From Rosa chinensis (taxonomy: Eukaryota; Streptophyta; Magnoliopsida; Rosales; Rosaceae): a stretch of 64,000 nucleotides of DNA. Below, in pieces: positions 1 through 10,142 of the stretch. Location: assembly GCF_002994745.2 (NCBI RefSeq), contig NC_037088.1, positions 54,279,897-54,343,896 on the forward strand, read 5' to 3'. A program made the position numbers and the translations under genes. Under the pieces are notes generated by a model. That model saw only the letters and a program-made list of their open reading frames with translations. It had not been told where the DNA came from and searched no databases. Each line of letters starts with the position of its first letter. The first letter of the stretch is position 1.

Positions 1-302
1 GCCCGCCATGCTGGGCTGTCTGCTGCCTACCGTTGGGAGCTGCAACGGTCAAAACACGAACGGCTGAGATCGCTCCATTTTGAAAATGGACGGTCTGATG
101 TGCCTTGAATTTTTTTTTTTTTTTTATTCAAACGGATCTATTTTCAATCTGATGGCTCAGATTTGAGGGAAAAAAATTTATCAACGGCTCTTATTAAATG
201 AAAGGTTATTGTGGCCTATTTGTTCCAAAAAAAATTAAAAAAATGACCAGAAAATTGTGGGAAAAAAATATATCTGTTGGAACAGTAAATTGTAGAAAAT
301 TC

Positions 303-310
303 TATAAATA
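303..310 (+). promoter_or_regulatory. TATA box of the Harbinger accessory gene
   Basis: TATAAATA lies about 124 bp upstream of the ATG at 434, in an AT/CT-rich leader. Position and sequence fit a plant core promoter; transcription start is not visible. Confidence 0.5.
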
Positions 311-433
311 CCAACCAATTCTTTTCTATTTCCTCACACCAAATATACTCCATCTCCTTTACAATTTTCCATTCATAAACACATCTTCTTGTTCTTAAAT
401 ATATCTATATATTTTTTTTTTGTCTTGTGAAAA

Positions 434-1445
434 ATGGCTCCAAGAGGGGATTCATGGAGACACAATGAAGAAGTTATTCTTTGCCGAGCTTGGATCACCG
501 TTGGGGGTGATGGTGCTGTCGGAAAAGATCAAACGTCGGAGTTATTATGGAGTCGTGTTTCGGAGGAGTACAATGCTCACAAACCGGTAGGTTGCATGGA
601 GAGAACAACTTCTAGTTGCCAAGCTCGTTGGAAGAAAATAAGTCCGGCATGTATGAAGTGGCGCCATGCTCTTAACAAGGTCGAACATTTTCAACGAAGA
701 AGCGGCGAAAATATGGAGGACGAGGTAATTATATTGAAATATGTTCAATAATAATTATTTTTTTATTTTTCATGTAGTTGTTAAAAGTAAAATGTTCTTA
801 TATAGTTTATTGATCGATTTATACTAAGCTAATTTTTTAATTAATATTTTATTTACTTAATATTATATGTAGCTCATGAATGTCAAATCAACGTACTACG
901 ACACAAATGGTTGTGATTTTTTGTTTGAGCATTGTTGGAGAGAGTTGAAAAATACGGAAAAGTTTGGGAAAATTCCATCAATGGAAAACACCCCCTTTAG
1001 TGTTCCTAATCATGTTGACTTGGATGACGATGGAACACCCAATACTGATGATGAGCCGACTCCATCAAGGAAGGCACGTCCTCAAGGACAGAAAGCTCAG
1101 AAGCTAGCTAAGAAAAAAGGCAATAAGCAGGATGCGGATGGCCTACGAGTTCAAATGCAGAAATGTTATGAACAAACAGAGCGCGAGTACCAACAAAGGC
1201 AAAGACAGTTTGAGGAAGGCCAACTAATTGAGCAACGCGCTGAGGATGCTCGCACGATGCAGGTGGATCCATCAATTTTCACCCCAAGAAAGAGGAGTTA
1301 TTGGGAGAGGAAGCAACAACAAATAATTGATAAGGAGGCAGAAACTTCAAGCATCCCGGAACAATCTCAAGATCCTACACCCTCTGGAGGAGACAACACA
1401 GGCTTGGCCACTTATGATTCACTTCAAGAGACATCTTGGATGTAA
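434..1445 (+). CDS. Harbinger accessory protein, Myb/SANT-like (trihelix-type) DNA-binding
   Basis: Two exons, 434-724 and 873-1445, joined by a 148-bp intron with GTAATT donor and ATGTAG acceptor; the junction is in phase and gives 287-288 aa. Residues about 5-80 contain the tryptophan-spaced Myb/SANT-like pattern (DSWRHNEEVILCRAW, then CQARWKKISP), and exon 2 continues with the FEHCWRELK motif typical of the plant ORF1 family. The C-terminal half is charged, with a Lys/Gln-rich stretch likely to form a coiled coil (about 165-205). In this family the protein binds element ends and helps recruit the transposase to the nucleus; that role is inferred from the family. Transposase gene lies convergent downstream. 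Reading frame looks intact. Confidence 0.8.
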
Positions 1446-1696
1446 TTCATATTATTAACTTGAATTGTTTGTGTTTTAATTTATGATAATAAAAATTATT
1501 CCACTTATCAGTAGATCATCTTCATAATAAAGCATTGAACTTTATTTTCATAATAAAGCACACCACACAAATTAAAAGCACACAATACAAAGTAAACGCA
1601 TACCACACAATACATAGTAGGCCATGACCACTTATCATGACTACATGGCCACTTATTGAAAGCAAAAAAAATAAAAAAAACACCAAGGCATACTCC

Positions 1697-3034
1697 TCAC
1701 TGGTGGTTCTGATTAGCTTGTAGCTTCATGGTCCATAGATGATCGACTAGATCATCTTGAAGGTTTTTATTCATCACTGGACATCTAACCTCCCTATGAC
1801 GACGCAAGAATTGATTTAGTTGATGCGGATTGCGATGAACATCGGTGGGAATTATTGGTCTGTCATATATCTCTGCTTTCTTGGGTCTAGTTGGGATATC
1901 ATCCGGATCAAATGGCTCTGCTGCATCTTCATCATGCTCGTCTTCAACAATCATATTGTGCAAGATAATACATGTCATCATGATGTATTGAAGGTTCTCC
2001 TTACTCCACCCACGAGCTGGTGCTCTTATGATTGCCCAACGAGCTTGGAGAATACCAAATGCTCTCTCCACGTCTTTTCTGTATGCTTCCTGCATCCTTG
2101 TGAAGTGTTGTGTCTGCGGCGTCCTCGGGTTTCGGATTGCTTGTACAAATGACCCCCACTTAGGGTATATGCCATCAACTAGGTAATAACATTGACGATA
2201 ATGCCTATTACATACCTGGTAGTTTACTTCAGCGGTTTCACCAAGGCATACGTCATTGAACAATGGTGAACATCCAAGAACGTTAATATCATTCAGGGAA
2301 CCTGGAAGTCCGAAGAAGGCATGCCAAATCCAAGTATCGTAGGAGGCCACCGCCTCTAAGATGATTGTCGGTTTCCCTTTGTGGCCAGTATACTGCCCTG
2401 CCCATCCGGTGGGACAATTTTTCCACTGCCAGTGCATACAATCAAGGCTACCCACCATCCTCGGGAATCCCCGTTCTGCAGCTTTGTCCAGCAGCCATCG
2501 CAAATCCGCTGGTGTTGGTCGGCGGAGGTAAGTCTCATGGTACACATTCCAGATTGCTGTTGTGAAGTGCTCCAAAATCTCAATGGCAGTGCTCTTCGCA
2601 ATATCTAGGTAATCATCGCAGAAATCAGCTGTGATGCCATACGCGAGCATTCTCATGGCGCATGTCAGCTTTTGTTCAGTGGATAAGCTTAGTCTCCCAC
2701 AAGCATCTCTTGTTTGAACAAAATATGGGTCGTAGTTAGCCACGTCGCGCATCATCCTGTCAAAGACCCAAGGTTGCATTCTATATCGCCTACGAAATAT
2801 GTTTGGTTCATACCTGCACGGATCAGTGAAGTATTGAGCTTTGAGTCGAAGATCCATCAGCTCTCGATCCCTGGCCTTATAGGTACGACCTTCTGAAGAA
2901 CCACCCCATTGTGAATCCTCATCTTCCAGAGTTTGGATTTGCAAGGCAGCGGCAGACATCATCAAGGCTCGTCGACTGCTTCTCGTGACGGCCTCTTCTT
3001 GATCTTTCTGCAACCATTTCGTCAAACGATTCAT
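1697..3034 (-). CDS. PIF/Harbinger DDE transposase
   Basis: Single open frame of 445 aa with ATG at 3034 and stop at 1697, normal length for the family. Catalytic candidates are D198 in GSLDCMHW, D249 in LNDINVL and E323 in VERAFGILQARW; VDGIYPKW near 287 is the conserved D-GYP-like motif. The N-terminal 180 residues hold the helix-turn-helix-like region (LSTEQKLTCAMRMLAYG). The protein cuts and joins element ends with preference for TWA targets. No frameshift or stop is present, so the gene may still be functional, in contrast to most mobile elements in the window. A TATA-like CATAAATA lies about 110 bp upstream. Confidence 0.9.
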   Translation of the reverse strand: MNRLTKWLQKDQEEAVTRSSRRALMMSAAALQIQTLEDEDSQWGGSSEGRTYKARDRELMDLRLKAQYFTDPCRYEPNIFRRRYRMQPWVFDRMMRDVANYDPYFVQTRDACGRLSLSTEQKLTCAMRMLAYGITADFCDDYLDIAKSTAIEILEHFTTAIWNVYHETYLRRPTPADLRWLLDKAAERGFPRMVGSLDCMHWQWKNCPTGWAGQYTGHKGKPTIILEAVASYDTWIWHAFFGLPGSLNDINVLGCSPLFNDVCLGETAEVNYQVCNRHYRQCYYLVDGIYPKWGSFVQAIRNPRTPQTQHFTRMQEAYRKDVERAFGILQARWAIIRAPARGWSKENLQYIMMTCIILHNMIVEDEHDEDAAEPFDPDDIPTRPKKAEIYDRPIIPTDVHRNPHQLNQFLRRHREVRCPVMNKNLQDDLVDHLWTMKLQANQNHQ

Positions 3035-3142
3035 TGCATAAATGGTTTGACAAAATCAAAACGGAAAAGAAAGAAAGAATTGTGTGATTTGGATATGAGA
3101 AGTGTTTGTGAATTTGTGAGAGATGAGGATGACAATGACCCC

Positions 3143-3151
3143 ATATTTATG
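3143..3151 (-). promoter_or_regulatory. TATA-like box of the transposase gene
   Basis: On the minus strand the sequence reads CCATAAATATGG, about 110 bp upstream of the transposase ATG at 3034. Confidence 0.4.
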
Positions 3152-3896
3152 GACGGTTTGAGTTCATATCATTAGATAAGATATGACACGTGGCGGACAA
3201 AGACTCAACCGTAATTTGGACAGCCAATTAGAAATTGACACGTGGCGCTGAAATCACATAGAAATTCGGCTGTTTGGCATATATGCCGACACAAAACATC
3301 AAAATATCTTCTAAATAGTTAGATTCTTTGTCGTATATGCCGACACTTTTGTCGTATATGCCGACACAAAAAAAAAATTTCAAAACTTTTTTTAAATTCA
3401 TTAAATAATAAAAATAATTTTTAAATATTATGATAAAATGTTAAATTATTTTTTTTACCTTATTTAATTAAATTAACATATTTTTAATATAATATTCATC
3501 AAAATTATACTCATATTATATTTTAGTCAAGAATAGTGAAAATAGCACCCCCATATAGCACCTCATGGTTGGAGATGAGAATTGAGTCCTATATGAATAG
3601 TGCAACAAAGGGGTGCTAAAATGAGAATAGCACCCCCAAATGGTGCCCATGGTTGGAGTTGCCCTAAAGGGCTAAAGATGAGGCCGGTCATGCGATCGAT
3701 GGAATCAATTTGGGAAACCTACCTCAATTATGGTATGTCTCATGAGTGAGGTCCACATTTTGGATCCCCTTGCAAGTAAAACAAGAGAGGACTGAGGGTT
3801 TCTAAATCAACACTAAGACGGTTAGTAACTTGTAAAATTAATGTATTTAGTGGAGGTTTCCCACATGATATTGGCCAATCCCAATCCCTATCCGAG

Positions 3897-4813
3897 TAGA
3901 GGTGGCAAACGGGCCACTAAGCACGAGCACGGCACGGGCCCGACAAGCTTAAAAGGGGCCCGGCACGGCCCAAGCCCGTTAGTGGCCCGGCACGACCCGA
4001 GCACGTTAGAATAACGAGCCGGGTTGGGCCTACGAATATTAGCCCATTGGCCCGGCCCGGCCCGAGCCCGTAATGGGCCCGGCATGGCCCGAGCACGACA
4101 TATTGTGGGCCGGCCCATTACAAACAAAAAAATTCATTTTGTTTTTAAAAATATTTAAAAACCACAATGATGAGATTTGAATATTAGACCTCTTTATTCA
4201 AAATCTCATGATAATTCCACCAATGCTATTTATTTATATTGTCAAAATAGTGAAACAAAACATTATATCCTTGTTTTGACATAAAGTATTTTTTCTAATC
4301 TCATAATAATACAACTATAGAATGAAGGAAATAATAATATGATACTAAATCTTCATTATATTAATAAAGATTAATCTCACAATAATATACTACAAGCAAT
4401 ATATTTTGACTTATTTTTTTCTTTCTTTCTTTCTTGTAGTGGAATATAAAAAATATTAGAAAACTAATCTTAAAAAGTTAAGATTAAGAAAAATATTGTA
4501 GAACTTAATTTATTTTAATTTTCTAAATAGTTAAATAAAATTAATTTTTATTTATTCAAATTAAAATTTTAAAATCTTGCTTTATAGTGGGTAGGCACGA
4601 GCACGGCCCGTTTATTAGCCCGGCACGAGCACGGCCCGACACGATATGGGCTCGGGCCATGGGCCGGGCCGGACCGGGCTTAATGTTTAAGTAAATAGGC
4701 CGGCACGAGCCCGGCACGATAATAAATGGGCCGGCCCAAGCACGGCACGAAGCACGACTAGGCCCGCTTAAAATGGGCCGGGTCGGGCCGGGCCGGCCCG
4801 TTTGCCACCTCTA
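3897..4813. mobile_element. Non-autonomous hAT element with GC-rich arms
   Basis: Perfect 19-bp terminal inverted repeats (TAGAGGTGGCAAACGGGCC and its complement) bound a 917-bp element. It is flanked by an exact 8-bp duplication TATCCGAG at 3889-3896 and 4814-4821, the hAT signature. Both arms are built from repeated GGCCCG/GGCACGAG units of about 200 bp, while the centre (4130-4590) is very AT-rich and non-coding. No transposase is encoded, so it must be mobilised in trans. Confidence 0.9.
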
Positions 4814-4996
4814 TATCCGAGCATGACAAGGAGACATAATAATAATTTCATTTTTCTTCAACTTCAAACCCTATAAATATCACCATCTGGCCTTGCCTTT
4901 CTAAGAAATTACTCTGGTTCCAAGATCGATAAGGTATACAGCTAGCTCTTCTTTCTTCTCTCTTTGCGCAAGATCACCATCACCGTGTAGTGGCAC

Positions 4997-5353
4997 AGAA
5001 AGAAGGTATTGAGATTGATTAGTAAAGATGACCAAGTACTCGAAGCAGATGAGTACTGCAAGAGAGCTATGTCCTTCCTCATCAACAGCAGACTTAATTG
5101 CCCGAGATGCACCAACAACTACGTGGATTTCAAAGAAGACGAGAACGACCTTGTGCTTCCGGTGGAAAGGGTGAAATCCAAAACCCTAGCAATGGTGATA
5201 GAGTGGTGCGAGAATCACGCCCCCCGGCATGGCAAATGCACCACCCCGGAAGAACTCAAAGCATGGGATGCTGAATTCATCTAGGGACTCGACCCAGTTA
5301 ACCTCTACCTCGCTGCCGAATGTCTTAAAATTAAGGAATTGAGTGTTCAAATG
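4997..5353 (+). pseudogene. SKP1-like gene, broken (copy a)
   Basis: The frame starting near 5009 reads RLISKDDQVLEADE, then LPVERVKSKTLAMVIEWCENH and ELKAWDAEFI, the SKP1 POZ-fold and linker. After an in-frame TAG at 5282 the same frame resumes with GLDPVNLYLAAECLKIKEL, the SKP1 dimerisation/F-box-binding helix, so the product is truncated. No ATG precedes the first motif; a TAG lies upstream at 4988. An LTR retrotransposon interrupts the 3' part at 5353/7320. SKP1 proteins link F-box proteins to cullin-1 in SCF ubiquitin ligases; this copy cannot make a complete one. Related relics lie at 54409 and 63676. Confidence 0.8.
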
Positions 5354-5863
5354 TGATGCGGGAAGCGTGAACACAATAGTAAGGGGCTCCGTCAAGCGTC
5401 GAAAGCCATATGAGATAAGTTAGAATTCACTAGCAATTACGGACACAGCAGTAAGAAACATAGAGAAACTTCTCTAATATTTGGGTTTTTATTGATAACT
5501 TGAATGAAAATTACAATCTAAGAGGTGCCTTATATATAGGGCACATAGCATAAACCTAATACAACTAGAAAACAAAAAGAATAATTTATTATAGACTAAA
5601 ACTAGAAAACCTAATTAAACCTCATTAAATAAAAAATCAGAAATAAAATCCTAGATACTAAAGAATATTACGCTTGGAATCCCAATCAAGATTTTGCTCG
5701 AGAATCCTGATATATCCAAAAGAGTAATTTATGATTAATTCCATCATTAAGAAGCCTATTTGAATACCAATTTCCAATATTCCAATTATTATTCTTAATG
5801 TGAAGACGCTTCTTTCTTTTCGAGATTTTTGGTTGAAATTGGCTAAAATCTCGTCCTACATCA
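5354..5863 (-). repeat. 3' LTR of the 5354-7319 element
   Basis: 510 bp, TG..CA ends, about 98 percent identical to the partner at 6811-7319 by eye (about seven substitutions and one indel). Confidence 0.9.
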
Positions 5864-6231
5864 GTCTCCTCCACTTGATAGGAACTCGACCTCGAGTTCC
5901 TCTTGTATGCAACTCGATCATTAGTAGGAATAAAACATGATAAGCCATCAACTTCAATATTCTCGAAATTAAAAGGTATCACCATGAATCCAATACCGTA
6001 GACAAGTTTAGAATAAGCATCTTGAAACTTGAACTCCTCCACTTGAAAAGGAATGGTCATTGACTTCTCCTTGGGTTGATCTTGAACACAATTAGGCATG
6101 CATGACATGGATATCGATGTGATTAATGAATCAGCTTCCTTGTCCTTAATGAGTTTCTCTTCAATCTTCAAAGTAGCTTCTTCATGTTCCTTTTCACACA
6201 CCTCAGGATGGTCATTCTTGATGTTCTTCCT

Positions 6232-6630
6232 TCAAGGCTTGATTTTAATTTTGTGCGATTCCCACCTAAATAAATATGTGTCATATTTGCAATAACCACC
6301 TTTGACGCTTTCATGCCATGGCCTTCCAAAAAGCACATTAGTGTCATCCATGTCAATCACATGACAAGTAATCTCTTCTTTATAAAATTTTCCCATAGAG
6401 ACAGGAACTTTACAAACCTCTGTTACTTGTGCATATTCATCCTCTCCAAATGGAATCCAGTATGGATTATTCAGCTTCACTGTCGGCAATTGAAAATAAT
6501 CCACAATTTTGTTTGCTACAAAATTCTCTCGTAGACCACTGTCAATTATTACAGAGCATGCCTTGTCTTTGATGACACATGTAGTTCGGAAGTCGTTGTA
6601 ATTCGGCGTTGTGAATATCCAATGTTCCAT
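6232..6630 (-). CDS. Retrotransposon aspartic-protease fragment
   Basis: The first ATG of this frame is at 6630 (MEHWIFTTPNYNDFR); the frame is open further upstream into the LTR but only with a TTG start. It contains the retropepsin active-site motif IIDSG about 30 residues after that ATG, preceded by TTCVIKDKACS and followed by NFVANKIVDYFQLP and DTNVLFGRPW, the pattern of gypsy-type gag-protease regions. A single protease domain dimerises to work. The frame stops at 6232, and a second frame (to 5686) runs into the LTR with low similarity to anything I know. No RT, RNase H or integrase follows. Confidence 0.75.
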   Translation of the reverse strand: MEHWIFTTPNYNDFRTTCVIKDKACSVIIDSGLRENFVANKIVDYFQLPTVKLNNPYWIPFGEDEYAQVTEVCKVPVSMGKFYKEEITCHVIDMDDTNVLFGRPWHESVKGGYCKYDTYLFRWESHKIKIKP

Positions 6631-6796
6631 GTTTTTTTTTTTTTTGGATTGATGAGGTCGTCCTAGGGCAAATCCCTTGGTATGTTCCTCTTCAACGAAA
6701 CTTTCTTTGATAGATACTCTACGACCAGCGTCGTTGAGGTTGGCGGTAGTGAACTTCTCCCTTGGATCATCGTCTGCTAAGGAGCGGGCGATACCC

Positions 6797-6808
6797 GCTC
6801 TGATACCA
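6797..6808 (-). promoter_or_regulatory. Primer-binding site for initiator tRNA-Met
   Basis: Minus strand TGGTATCAGAGC, two bases inside the 5' LTR; the classical plant retrotransposon priming site. Confidence 0.85.
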
Positions 6809-6810
6809 AA

Positions 6811-7319
6811 TGATGCGGGAAGCGTGAACACAATAGTAAGGGGCTCCGTCAAGCGTCGAAAGCCATATGATATAAGCTAGAATCCACTAGCAATTACGGA
6901 CACAGCAGTAAGAAACATAGAGAAACTTCTCTAATATTTGGGTTTTTATTGATAACTTGAATGAAAATTACAATCTAAGAGGTGCCTTATATATAGGGCA
7001 CATAGCATAAACCTAATACAACTAGAAAACAAAAAGAATAATTTATTATAGACTAAAACTAGAAAACCTAATTAAACCCCATTAAATAAAAATCAGAAAT
7101 AAAATCCTAGATACTAAAGAATATTACGCTTGGAATCCCAATCAAGATTTTGCCCGAGAATCCTGATATATCCAAAAGAGTAATTTATGATTAATTCCAT
7201 CATTAAGAAGCCTATTTGAATACCAATTTCCAATATTCCAATTATTCTTCTTAATGTGAAGACGCTTCTTTCTTTTCAAGATTTTTGGTTGAAATTGGCT
7301 AAAATCTCGTCCTACATCA
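6811..7319 (-). repeat. 5' LTR of the 5354-7319 element
   Basis: 509 bp copy of the repeat at 5354-5863. The primer-binding site abuts its internal edge. Confidence 0.9.
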
Positions 7320-8685
7320 AAATGGCGAAAGAGACAGCAGAGTTTTATAAAACGCAAGTAGTGGTTGTTAGAACTTGCTCCGTTCTATTGCTACAGTAAA
7401 TCTATCTTAGCATGAACACAAGTAAACAATCATTTCTATGTAAATATATGTGTGGGAGTGCAGCAATGATCGTAATTAGCATTTATGATTGATATGCCAG
7501 TCGTATCCTAATATAGGACTGAAACATCATATATATCCTAATATCTGCAAAGTATATAAATTGTATGATATGTAAAGCAAGATAAATGAAATCACCGTGC
7601 ACCATCAGATTCTGCATTTAGGTTTGGGATTGAAGTCGCTATATCAATCATGTATCTGCAGAATACATAAACACCAGAAAACAGATAGAACTGACTTTCT
7701 TGACACAGTTGAGTTTTCCATCCTAGGCTTCTCCTGATTTCACCTTTAGCATCCTCTTAGTGATGGGACTAATTGATGAGAATGATTCGTGCATCAGAAG
7801 GGACCAAAATATTTGATATATAAAGCATTGTATTGTCAGTTTATTCCATTAAGAAACTGACAATGCATCCCAACTGCTTTTTCAAAAAACCAGATAAACT
7901 CTCATGAGTCATAACTATATTTATGAATTTCAAATTTTAATAGATGTGATTAGTTGGACCAAAATGATTTTCTTAAGTCCTTAACTTATACTTGACATTT
8001 GAATTCAAAACTAAATCATATATGAATATATACTTAGGTTCTACACAATGTCGGGTTCATTAAGTTTTCTTACAGTGGTGGCTCCAGATTTAGACTTTTT
8101 AAGGGAGATCACATATGAGCCGAGACCTAGCTATGACATCAACTGTCGACCCTTTATGCACTTTAAAATCAAAGGAGTGTTTTTTATACACCAATTTACT
8201 TCAGATGATTATCTGTTCCTTGACTGCATTTTAAAGATTTGTACTTCTTTTCTAGATATGAAATTTCAATTTGTTTGTAAAAGTTCCTACTTAATGGAGA
8301 TTAATTTGAACATCGTCGATGGTATCATTAATTGTTTCGTCATTAGTAAGTTTACTTTATGCTTATTTATCTGAACCTCATCCATCAATACTGAAAAAAA
8401 GAATAAGAATTTGACAGGAACTTCTTTTATTTATCACCCTTAAAATTGAACAATATATCGTGATATAAATAATCACTCGTCTGTTGTGCAATCAGTTAGT
8501 CTACTTGAAGATGAAAGTACAAACCTCCCCTAGTTAGTTGCGGCCTTCCTGGCCATAACAACAGGAGTTTAAGAGTTAAGATAGCTAGTGAACTCATAAG
8601 TGACTGTAGCCCAAAAGGGACTCCGAAACTTAATCTTGTTATAATTTCCAGTCAATATTCACCTCTAGATCTATATAGTTTCGAC
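7320..8685. other. Non-coding stretch after the retrotransposon
   Basis: Starts with the remaining 3' side of the SKP1-like locus (AAATGGCGAAAGAGACAGCAG). A 108-codon frame at 8048-8374 (+) has no recognisable domain or conserved context and is probably chance. Nothing else is supported. Confidence 0.4.
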
Positions 8686-8757
8686 TAGCACTTAATTGGA
8701 CAGTGAAGAAAGACATGATCCACAGACTTCTGCCCCTTTTTACATACGATGCAACCT
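8686..8757 (-). pseudogene. LINE reverse-transcriptase zinc-binding (zf-RVT) fragment
   Basis: The minus strand reads GCIVCKKGQKSVDHVFLHCP followed by a stop, the CxxC..HxxxxC pattern found after the reverse transcriptase in plant L1-type LINEs. Only this short piece is recognisable; it is a relic. Confidence 0.65.
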
Positions 8758-8785
8758 CCCAGGATTCAAAATAATAATAATAATA

Positions 8786-9206
8786 AATAAACGAAAAAAG
8801 CACCTTCTTGCGGAAGTAACATGGAGAAAGTTAACTGAACATCTCCTTCGTTTAAGTCCCTCCTAAACCGGAAACCCCCAACTGTAAGGATAGCTAGAGG
8901 AATCAACTAGTGTAGCTGTGGTTGAGTTATATCCCAAATAACAGAAATATAGAAAGAAGCAAGTATCAAAGTTTCTAATACTTCATGCTGACAGCTATTA
9001 TTCGTTAACCTTAATCCTATATTGACAGCATGTTTTGATGTTTGTTTGTCCTTTGGGATTGAGGTTACAGACATGATATATTTTAAATATCTTTTAGCAA
9101 GTCTCAGTTACTTAGATTATCAAATCAAATTCAACTGATACTTCAAGAAGCTAGCTAAGTTAGAATTTGTAGCAAATGCCAGGAAGGATCATATTTCTCA
9201 ATAACT
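8786..9206. repeat. Segment duplicated at 55316-55726
   Basis: About 420 bp starting near AAGCACCTTCTTGCGGAAG and ending ATCATATTTCTCAAT recur upstream of gene X copy 3 with few changes. It marks the shared unit between a SKP1-like relic and the following gene X copy. Confidence 0.85.
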
Positions 9207-9241
9207 CTATCGAGTAATCAGAGCATTGAGTTATTGAGAAA
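9194..9241. repeat. Inverted repeat (14-bp arms)
   Basis: TTTCTCAATAACTC at 9194-9207 is inverted at 9228-9241 with a 20-nt loop. It begins exactly where homology to the copy at 55.7 kb ends, so it may be the scar of a rearrangement or insertion. Confidence 0.5.
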
Positions 9242-9410
9242 TTTAAGAGTTTAGTATTTTAATGAGATTGATTTCAGTTTATTCGAGGAGGTAAATGTGA
9301 GAGCGCATGCATGCATTACCTGGTCTGCAGTACGGTCTAGGCCAAGGTATATGATGATGTATTTGAGAGAAAAAAAAAACATCTTTGGTATCCGAGAGTT
9401 GTGTTATATA

Positions 9411-9703
9411 TCTATACTATTATTAAGAGAAGAGGTTTTGTTAGCCAAAATAAAAAAATTTGACAGAAATGACCTTAAGAGATTAAAATACTTTGAGAAT
9501 TAATTAAATCACAAGGGCTATTACGACAATTACAAATTATATTTTTATTAATAAAAATAAACAAAATAAATCCCACAACCCATTTTTCTCTCCCACTAAC
9601 TTCTCTTTGCAATAACCGTTTTCTTCCATTATCTTTTCTTTTTTATTTTCTGAAAAAAAAAAATTTTACTTACACATGCAGAGAATGTGTGGAGCAAGGC
9701 TAG
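9411..9703 (+). mobile_element. Small non-autonomous Helitron
   Basis: Begins TCTATACTATTATTAAGAG after an A and ends GGCTAG before a T, matching Helitron termini and A|T insertion. A hairpin-forming CACATGCAGAGAATGTGTGG precedes the CTAG end by about 10 nt. The 293-bp body is AT-rich and non-coding. Confidence 0.75.
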
Positions 9704-10028
9704 TATTTAATTATTTATAGGTTTTGTATTAGATTTTATTTGCCTAAATATGTTTGTGTTTTATTGCGTAACATTTCTAATTTTCAATTGGCATTGTGTT
9801 TAATCTCAACGACTAAGCACGTGCGCGCTTGACTTGGGGCTTAATTTTATTCTCCTAAAGAGAGTTCTTTACCAACAAGAAAAGAAAAGAACACAGAAGG
9901 AAATATAGTTCTGCTCCAATTAAAGTTAGGAAACTGCCCAAGTATCGGCATCTGCATATATATCACCCCACTTCGATCTATTCCAATTAAGCTTTTCTAC
10001 CCGATCCTGATCCGGTAGAAACTACTAC

Positions 10029-10036
10029 TATATAAA
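10029..10036 (+). promoter_or_regulatory. TATA box of gene X copy 1
   Basis: TATAAAAG (within CTATATAAAAGCATCC) about 107 bp upstream of the ATG; the same box and leader recur before copies 2 and 3. Confidence 0.65.
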
Positions 10037-10142
10037 AGCATCCATCCCATCCCGATCCCAACCAAGAAAAGAAAGGGCTTTAACCCGAAATCACCAAATT
10101 TCGCATAAGAAAAAGAAAACCCTAAATCGCGATTTGGCAGGC

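Larger units (their letters stand above)
1..3664. mobile_element. PIF/Harbinger DNA transposon, left end outside window
   Basis: Two divergent gene types typical of plant PIF/Harbinger elements lie here: a Myb/SANT-like accessory gene on + and a DDE transposase on -, tail to tail. The right terminus reads GTTGGAGTTGCCC at 3652-3664, followed by TAA, which fits the 3-bp TWA target duplication of the superfamily. Subterminal DNA (3160-3664) holds repeated motifs such as GTCGTATATGCCGACAC and a nearby second copy of the CATGGTTGGAG end motif at about 3564. The matching left end (GGGCAACTCCAAC expected) is not in the window, so length and TSD cannot be confirmed. Confidence 0.85.
5354..7319 (-). 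mobile_element. Short LTR retrotransposon (Ty3/gypsy-type protease) in the SKP1-like gene
   Basis: Direct repeats 5354-5863 and 6811-7319 start TGATG and end CATCA and differ at about eight positions. The 5-bp target duplication AAATG is exact (5349-5353 and 7320-7324). On the minus strand a primer-binding site TGGTATCAGAGC complementary to initiator tRNA-Met lies 2 nt inside the 5' LTR (6797-6808), and a purine tract AAGTGGAGGAGAC lies next to the 3' LTR (5864-5876). The 947-bp interior holds only an aspartic-protease fragment and a short second frame; no reverse transcriptase or integrase, so the element is non-autonomous. Confidence 0.92.

Noticed and set aside
2356..2608. Open frames opposite and out of phase to the transposase gene
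   Set aside because: They overlap the conserved DDE region and show no independent motif; shadows of the transposase.
3888..4127. 79-codon GC-rich frame on the minus strand
   Set aside because: It is the repeat arm of the hAT element translated; composition is only Pro/Arg/Ala/Gly from GGCCCG repeats.
8048..8374. 108-codon frame (+)
   Set aside because: No ATG context, domain, splice pattern or conserved copy; AT-rich chance frame.
9818..9823. G-box CACGTG upstream of gene X copy 1
   Set aside because: Not found at the corresponding place before copies 2 and 3 and 200 bp from the TATA box; a single hexamer is not evidence.
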